A DNA stretch of 64,000 nt from contig JAKRSD010000015.1 of assembly GCA_022402535.1 (NCBI GenBank), forward strand, positions 141,641-205,640, in the 5' to 3' direction. Under the pieces are notes generated by a model. That model had not been told where the DNA came from. It made no database searches and was given only the letters and a program-made list of their open reading frames with translations. Position numbers and translations under genes: made by a program. This document shows positions 59,901-64,000 of this stretch, one piece after another (position 1 is the stretch's first letter; each line of letters starts with the position of its first letter). This DNA is from Flavobacteriales bacterium. GTDB lineage: Bacteria > Bacteroidota > Bacteroidia > CAIKAF01.

Positions 59901-61497
59901 AACTTACCCGAATACCAATAACCTCCAAATGCTCATTGACCAGCTCAATGACCTGTTTGGAACAGATGATGTGCAATTTGCCATCAAATTAGGAGGTCCC
60001 AACCATCGCAACCGCATTTTCATTAATACAATCACCGGCACAAGCATCGGGTATGTATTTCTCGATAATCAAAACACAGGCATATACCACGATTTCGGAA
60101 ACGATGCATTCTGTTACCAACTGGTTGATTGGTTAAAGACAAATCTGCCTTTCACCGCAATAGTTGGTGTTGATAATCTTAGGTCATGGCTCGACCAGGT
60201 GGTCGTGAATACTCAGCACCAAATGGGTTTGGAAAGAATGTTGGCTGAAATGGCTACAGGGGATACAAAATCATTGCCTGTTCCCTTTACCAACCGTTTC
60301 TATTCCAAGAGGGCAAAGTCTAAAATGTACTTCAACCTCAATCAGGAGCATTTGCAAAAAGTGTTGGCTACTGCCGCTATACAGCAACTCATTGCCGCAA
60401 ACCTTACTTCACCGGCTTCCGTAGGCGGCTTGCTGAAGGATGCAGTTTTTGACGGCTTGGATTATCCCGACTTTGTTGAATCATTGAACATACCAAATGA
60501 ACAGGTAAAGCAGAAGCTCCTGAATTTGGAAGATGAGCAATCTTTGGAACTACAACGGGCTTATTTTATTCCCCGTAGTCAGGACGATACTGCCAAAGCT
60601 ATTTACCGCTTGGTATCTATTGGCATCATTGGTTCATATACTATCGACTATCAGAATAAGCTATACACCATCCAATTCACCAAAAAGACTGACCAGGATT
60701 ATTACCGTTCACTCGAAGAACTGATTTCCCGATACACTTCTAAGAATGTAGCTAAAAGGGAAATTGAAAAACTGAAGAAGGCTGCCAACAAAGAGATAAA
60801 AGCGGGGAAAGCAACGGTTATCAGTAAGTGCCTGGAATATCTTACCGATTTCATCTACGGCAAAATCAAAGAAAAGCGTTTACAGGCCATTGATGATATG
60901 GTAAGGCTGTGCCAAACATCCATAAATATTACAGACCCATTAGAGCAAAACAAGTATGTAAAAGATGAAATCTACTACTACTTCAATGCAAAGTATTCCA
61001 GACGCAAATTCATAGAACGTACCCGAAGTGGCGATTTGGATGCTTCCATGCCCGATGATTTGGATGATGAAGTGCCGGTAGATAAAACCATTGAAAAATA
61101 CATTGCACTCGTTAGCAATGAAGAAACAGGTGAGTTTATCAGCAACATCAAACACCTGCGTGGTTCTGCCATGCGAATGCTTCGCAGCAACCCTGATAAG
61201 CCTCAATTCAGGATATTGAAATCATTTGCATTGTTCATACTGGCCGATACGGTAAGGGAATTAATCAATGAAGCCAAGCAGGAACTGGTAAGGGGCTTAA
61301 TAGATTGGAAGCATAATGAGGACCCTGATTTGAATGTACAGGCGTTCATCATTCATTTTAAAAACACCGTTGCCGGCCATGTGCTCAACTATGATGTAGA
61401 AGAAGCATTTAGCGACATAGAAGATCACTATTACGCTTTGTACTACGCCACATGGACAGGCAATTTCAATAAACATTTTTTGACTCAACCATCATAA
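56989..61497 (+). CDS. Large RecQ-type DEAD/DEAH helicase with N-terminal PD-(D/E)XK/Vsr-like nuclease segment
   Basis: Protein of 1502 residues. RecQ-type helicase motifs: I TGGGKS (Lys498), Ia IDPIRSLMIDQ, II DEVH (598-601) in IDEVHCVSEWGHDFR, III TATAS (from Thr639), V ATKAFGMGID (about 876), VI QEAGRAGRDG (906-915). About 110 more residues than E. coli RecQ lie between motifs III and V. Near residues 181-220, RVDFSLEI and VIEVDGKKYH (Asp181, Glu213, Asp215, Lys217) recall a Vsr/DUF559-like nuclease core. The last ~500 residues match nothing I recognise. The gene sits 16 bases after the HNH gene. Confidence 0.82.
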   Translation: MQLQAGYILESVRDALNSYGKRNEKSPALHGLLRSLSTFEVQTGLNLETPANPPSIFAVASNIITRGLPTLASVHLEEYFADKLAVTQRQDNTARGKVAFPFVNVDEDNEHGHSLFKALHTIDPRAKNRSQYLKVSDVDSSFERSFLLKLLPEKQAFLAQLLEKQRTRSSFTRDNNQGRVDFSLEIPYDFTKNRTNRYNSQVQIKHHKTYVIEVDGKKYHTDLLDDLKDFEIAQLSRNISHITEDRVYKDVEEFIRTIEAEEFIRQAQANYSNEEYLLSKLTALCLAPFGMARLQRVVLQYLMAHYDAAITKQKIKIAVAERDLPCAMAAFDDLSLLLHTLNDLAQTQIHIPAFEVQVFASPEFKDHPLHNGKSVAPLTALNAADFDLVIDISVLRRLSVFKDDFPPSHNTIVIRNAHYIHYKTNTGVISAPSVLYRPLVNQLQNEVFEPIAETSELLKKLLQDIFRKLDFRVGQLPILNRAVQLKSVIGLLPTGGGKSLTYQLAAMLQPGTTIVIDPIRSLMIDQYNGLKELSIDKCEFINSTLTTAERNFNQHELLAKGQLQFLFVSPERFVIDDFRKALDNARKDGHCFAYAVIDEVHCVSEWGHDFRTPYLNLGDNAQEYCLTYSGNSIPLFGLTATASFDVLADIERELNIKEDDGNAVVRFENSVRDEINYLVKEVSNTYEGLDNLTEKAIRESIGKKKQDAIFGLIGDKQTVLQTFNQPPAIQEIIEHSFKNYLPITTRQEWLQKAGSEPEALKQYEGILFNKLHISTDAFAVQKKDDTTLYQYGLIVFMPHRQGWLGIRNGYNSHGVFDNPGYVLIEQDDQKAIHYYISETLGYFMGSGDEDNADKVDEESFHHLELFKDNEESVMVATKAFGMGIDKPNVRMTIHINIPQSIESFVQEAGRAGRDGKVSASVILFNNDQLRIASKPKEPYHLDKDVLMYFHKNSFKGQVKERVMIHELRSRITYPNTNNLQMLIDQLNDLFGTDDVQFAIKLGGPNHRNRIFINTITGTSIGYVFLDNQNTGIYHDFGNDAFCYQLVDWLKTNLPFTAIVGVDNLRSWLDQVVVNTQHQMGLERMLAEMATGDTKSLPVPFTNRFYSKRAKSKMYFNLNQEHLQKVLATAAIQQLIAANLTSPASVGGLLKDAVFDGLDYPDFVESLNIPNEQVKQKLLNLEDEQSLELQRAYFIPRSQDDTAKAIYRLVSIGIIGSYTIDYQNKLYTIQFTKKTDQDYYRSLEELISRYTSKNVAKREIEKLKKAANKEIKAGKATVISKCLEYLTDFIYGKIKEKRLQAIDDMVRLCQTSINITDPLEQNKYVKDEIYYYFNAKYSRRKFIERTRSGDLDASMPDDLDDEVPVDKTIEKYIALVSNEETGEFISNIKHLRGSAMRMLRSNPDKPQFRILKSFALFILADTVRELINEAKQELVRGLIDWKHNEDPDLNVQAFIIHFKNTVAGHVLNYDVEEAFSDIEDHYYALYYATWTGNFNKHFLTQPS

Positions 61498-61500
61498 TAT

Positions 61501-62139
61501 ATGGCATCACAGGAAGTACTATCAGCACTGGAATCACTGCATCGGGAAATTGAAAAATTAGAACCTGCTATTAAGCATGTAGAAACGGCACAGCAGGTTA
61601 CACAAACCGTAAAAGCAATTCCGCAAAAGCATGTAGAGTTGTTGCAGGAGGTAAAAAGCAACGATGCAAAGCATAAGGATGAATTAAAGAACCTGTTTGC
61701 AAAGGAGCTTTCCGGCTTTACAGAGGAAAACAAAAAACTGCAAAAAACTACCACCGAAATACAGCAACAGGTTAAGCTGGAGCAGGAAGCCCTTGCCAAG
61801 TTGAAGGAAACAGTGCAGTCCTTTCACGAACGGGTCGAGAAAATCAATTTCCCTGAAAGGTTAGATAAACTGGATGCCAATGTAGCCGGTATTATGGCTG
61901 CCATACAATCGGTGCAAAGCCGTTTGGATGGATTGGAACGAAATATTTCCGACCGTTTACGAGATATGCAGGATTACCAGAAAGAAACCCGTGCAGCCCT
62001 GCAAAGCGGATTGGAACAAACAAAAACTGCCTTGCAAACAGCTGTAGATACCGCTGCCAAAAAACAGCAAACACTTACCTACATCACCTGGGCATTGGTG
62101 GTGGTAGCCATCATCATCACATTCGTACTTAAAAAATAA
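61501..62139 (+). CDS. Tail-anchored coiled-coil protein
   Basis: Protein of 212 residues, almost entirely predicted coiled coil (Glu/Lys/Gln-rich heptads, about 1-185), with a C-terminal transmembrane helix (YITWALVVVAIIITFVL) and a two-lysine end, so the bulk faces the cytoplasm. No family recognised. It starts four bases after the helicase stop and its stop overlaps the hsdS ATG by one base (TAATG), so it is embedded in the operon and likely functions with the helicase or the RM complex at the membrane. Confidence 0.8.
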   Translation: MASQEVLSALESLHREIEKLEPAIKHVETAQQVTQTVKAIPQKHVELLQEVKSNDAKHKDELKNLFAKELSGFTEENKKLQKTTTEIQQQVKLEQEALAKLKETVQSFHERVEKINFPERLDKLDANVAGIMAAIQSVQSRLDGLERNISDRLRDMQDYQKETRAALQSGLEQTKTALQTAVDTAAKKQQTLTYITWALVVVAIIITFVLKK

Positions 62140-63374
62140 TGAGAGCATCATACCCTACATATAAATCAACCTCTATTCCCTGGCTGCCTGAAATGCCTGA
62201 GCATTGGGATGCATTAAAGGCCAAGCATATTTTTAAGGAACGTTCAGAGAAGGGCTATCCTGATGAACCGTTGTTGGCTGCCACACAAACAAAAGGTGTA
62301 GTAAGGAAAGAAGAATATGAGAACAGAACCGTTACAGCACAAAAGGATTTTCATTTGCTGAAACTGGTCAAAGAAGAAGATTTTGTTATCAGCTTACGTT
62401 CATTTCAAGGCGGCATTGAGTATGCTTATCACAGGGGTATTATTAGCCCGGCTTACACTATTTTTTACGAAAGAAACAAAGTGGCAGTGAATAAGGCTTT
62501 TTACAGACACTTATTCAAATCATATCCTTTCATTAATTCATTGACTCTTTTTGTAACCGGTATCAGGGAAGGGCAGAATATTGACTATGCTGAGTTCAAA
62601 GATTCATTATTACCATTCCCTCCACTCCCCGAACAAACCGCCATTGCCAACTACCTCGATGCCAAAACCGAACAAATCAACCGCTTTATTGAGAAAAAGG
62701 AAAAGCTGATTGCATTGTTGAAGGAGCAGAAGCAAGCGGTGATTAATGAACTATTGGAAGACAAAGAAGGGAAATGGGAAAGGATGAAGCTGAAATTTGT
62801 ATCAAACGTAAACAAACTTTCCTTAGGTGAAAAAACGAACCTGGAATTTGAATTTACATATTTAGACATAAGTTCTGTAGATGAAGGAGGAAATCAATCT
62901 GAAACCATTCAAAAAATAAAGTTCAAAGATGCTCCTTCCAGAGCAAGAAGAGTTGTAAGGAAAGGAGATGTCATTATATCAACCGTAAGAACCTATTTAC
63001 AGTCTATTACCTTTTTTGACTCAGAAGTAGAAGACATTATTGTTTCTACTGGTTATGCGGTATTAACACCAAGACAAAAAACAATATTACCTGAGTTTTT
63101 AAATTTTGCAGTTCGGAAGAAAGAAGTCTTGGATGAGATTATGGCAAATTCTACAGGTATAACCTATCCAGCAATTACATCTATTAAACTTAGCAATTTT
63201 AAAATTTCTGTTCCTTCAATTGATGAGCAACTGGAAATAATTAAACAAATCAATACTGAGACAAATCGTATTCTCACAGTAATAGGTCGTATAGAAAGAG
63301 AAATCGAAATTGTCAAAGAATTAAAACAAAGCCTGATTGCCGAAGTGGTAACAGGCAGAATTAAAGTAGCATAA
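62139..63374 (+). CDS. hsdS: Type I restriction-modification system, specificity subunit
   Basis: Protein of 411 residues with two target-recognition domains, each followed by a conserved helical spacer: PLPPLPEQTAIANYLDAKTEQINRFIEKKEKLI after the first (about residue 155-205) and SIDEQLEIIKQINTETNRILTVIGRIEREIEIVKELKQSLI near the end. N-terminal STSIPWLPEMPEHW is typical. Directs HsdM and HsdR to a bipartite DNA site. One-base overlap with the coiled-coil gene. Confidence 0.94.
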   Translation: MRASYPTYKSTSIPWLPEMPEHWDALKAKHIFKERSEKGYPDEPLLAATQTKGVVRKEEYENRTVTAQKDFHLLKLVKEEDFVISLRSFQGGIEYAYHRGIISPAYTIFYERNKVAVNKAFYRHLFKSYPFINSLTLFVTGIREGQNIDYAEFKDSLLPFPPLPEQTAIANYLDAKTEQINRFIEKKEKLIALLKEQKQAVINELLEDKEGKWERMKLKFVSNVNKLSLGEKTNLEFEFTYLDISSVDEGGNQSETIQKIKFKDAPSRARRVVRKGDVIISTVRTYLQSITFFDSEVEDIIVSTGYAVLTPRQKTILPEFLNFAVRKKEVLDEIMANSTGITYPAITSIKLSNFKISVPSIDEQLEIIKQINTETNRILTVIGRIEREIEIVKELKQSLIAEVVTGRIKVA

Positions 63375-63377
63375 TCT

Positions 63378-64000
63378 ATGAGTACAGATACATCAGAAAA
63401 AGGGTTAGAAACCCTCATCGAAAAAAGCCTGGTTGAGGAGCAGGACTTTCGTATTTCGTACCCAACGGATTACGACAGGGATCTATGCCTGAATAAAAAG
63501 CTATTGTTTGAGTTTTTGCAAAGCACCCAGCCCGATGCATGGGATACCATCCAAAAGCGGGGCGAAGAAAAATTCCTGAAACGCCTTGCCGAGCAAATCA
63601 AACAGCGGGGCATTATTGATGTATTGCGTAAAGGCATTAAAGACCTCGACCTCAATGTATGGCTGTATTTCAAAAGCCCTGCCTCCACCCTCAATGCCAA
63701 AGCCACCAAACTGTATCAGTCCAATATATTTTCCATTACCCGTCAACTGTATTACAGCCTCAGCAACAACAATTCACTGGATATGGCCTTGTTCATCAAC
63801 GGCCTTCCCGTTATAACCTTTGAACTAAAAAACCCCTGGACAGGTCAGAATGTAAAACATGCCATCCGACAATACCAAACTGACCGTGACCCCAAAGAGC
63901 CATTGTTTGCCTTTGGCCGTTGCATGGTTCACTTTGCTGTAGACCCCACAAGTGTTCGGAAGATATCACAAACAATTGATTGTGTACAATTAAGAGTAAA
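63378..64000 (+). CDS. hsdR: Type I restriction endonuclease subunit R (5' part; cut by window end)
   Basis: Starts three bases after hsdS (ATG at 63378) and is open to the window end. The N-terminal nuclease domain is recognisable: TLIEKSLVEEQDF, then Asp135, Glu149 and Lys151 of the PD-(D/E)XK site (LDMALFINGLPVITFELKNPWTGQN), and FAFGRCMVHFAVDP. After about residue 194 the sequence (KISQTIDCVQLRV) no longer resembles HsdR, where YMTT...FLPFN would be expected; either a divergent form or an interruption starting near 63960. Confidence 0.8.
   Translation, partial: MSTDTSEKGLETLIEKSLVEEQDFRISYPTDYDRDLCLNKKLLFEFLQSTQPDAWDTIQKRGEEKFLKRLAEQIKQRGIIDVLRKGIKDLDLNVWLYFKSPASTLNAKATKLYQSNIFSITRQLYYSLSNNNSLDMALFINGLPVITFELKNPWTGQNVKHAIRQYQTDRDPKEPLFAFGRCMVHFAVDPTSVRKISQTIDCVQLRV
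63967..63984. repeat. 18-base near-palindrome at the hsdR divergence point
   Basis: CACAAACAATTGATTGTG is an inverted repeat with one mismatched pair. It lies where the hsdR reading stops matching its family, so it may mark the end of an inserted sequence. The window ends 16 bases later. Confidence 0.3.

Larger units (their letters stand above)
46274..64000 (+). mobile_element. Integrated element carrying a type I RM/defence cargo (left part)
   Basis: Starts at the mnmE 3' end and runs beyond the window. It holds excisionase-like HTH, tyrosine integrase, replication-type proteins (VirE_N/BT4734-like, DUF3987) and a long defence operon. All genes are on the plus strand with tight spacing, unlike the mixed orientations of the chromosome before it. 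No conjugation or mobilisation gene is visible in this part. Confidence 0.8.

Noticed and set aside
46292..64000. Second copy of the mnmE 18-base attachment core (attR) inside the window
   Set aside because: I looked for TTTTGTATCGGAAAGTAA or a close variant by eye and did not see one; the element probably ends beyond 64000. A computed search is needed to be certain.
1..64000. CRISPR arrays, rRNA operons or insertion sequences
   Set aside because: No regularly spaced repeat array, no rRNA-like sequence and no transposase frame was seen; the only tRNA found is tRNA-Leu at 4479-4560.

Overview
The window comes from a member of the Bacteroidota. The grounds are: a type IX secretion (T9SS) plug protein (DUF5103), a very large secreted protein with a T9SS C-terminal sorting domain, gldE and gldD gliding/T9SS genes in the conserved mutY-ssb-gldE-gldD neighbourhood, a six-gene Na+-translocating NADH:quinone reductase operon, a 30-residue mS38/AURKAIP1-like ribosomal protein, and repeated TAnnTTTG promoter elements. 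I cannot place it below phylum/class level with confidence. Shine-Dalgarno sequences are mostly absent and several genes use TTG or GTG starts (mnmE, gldE, nqrB). No gene-free stretch exceeds about 300 bases.

Bases 1-46291 look like ordinary chromosome. In order: the end of an AddB-like nuclease, peroxiredoxin, an NlpE/META lipoprotein, lysoplasmalogenase, two outer-membrane-type proteins, a DUF2141 protein, tRNA-Leu(GAG), adk-hpt, a small lipoprotein, a membrane protein and bacilliredoxin (1-6900); an M16 zinc protease, a carboxypeptidase-regulatory-like protein and the T9SS plug (6900-12104); nqrABCDEF, the sodium-pumping respiratory entry point (12385-18436); a Tat-exported pirin, SRPBCC protein, folA, an exosortase-family protein and a histidine kinase/response regulator pair (18500-24207); pdhB, etfBA, a PLP-dependent deaminase, RNase G/E, the mS38-like gene, a TPR protein, HU, mutY, a HerA-like ATPase, ssb and a gldE-gldD reading-frame fusion (24269-36260); heme A synthase, cutA, RidA, rhodanese, a PID-CTERM-like small protein and the 1.7-kilo-residue T9SS substrate (36263-44674); and mnmE (44891-46291).

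From the last codons of mnmE to the window end is an integrated mobile element. The 3' end of mnmE (FCIGK-stop) is the site used by SGI1-type islands. It is followed at once by repeated TTGTTGCC sites, an excisionase-like HTH gene and a tyrosine integrase, then further HTH proteins, a VirE_N/BT4734-like protein and a DUF3987 replication-type protein. The cargo is a single co-directional defence operon: XRE regulator, hsdM, a Septu-like ATPase/HNH pair (PtuA/PtuB-like), a 1502-residue RecQ-type helicase with an N-terminal PD-(D/E)XK/Vsr-like nuclease segment, a tail-anchored coiled-coil protein, hsdS and the start of hsdR. Junctions are overlapping or a few bases long, which suggests that the accessory genes are co-expressed with the type I restriction-modification system. 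This composite operon, particularly the nuclease-helicase plus tail-anchored coiled-coil pair, is the best candidate for an undescribed system. The right end of the element lies outside the window.
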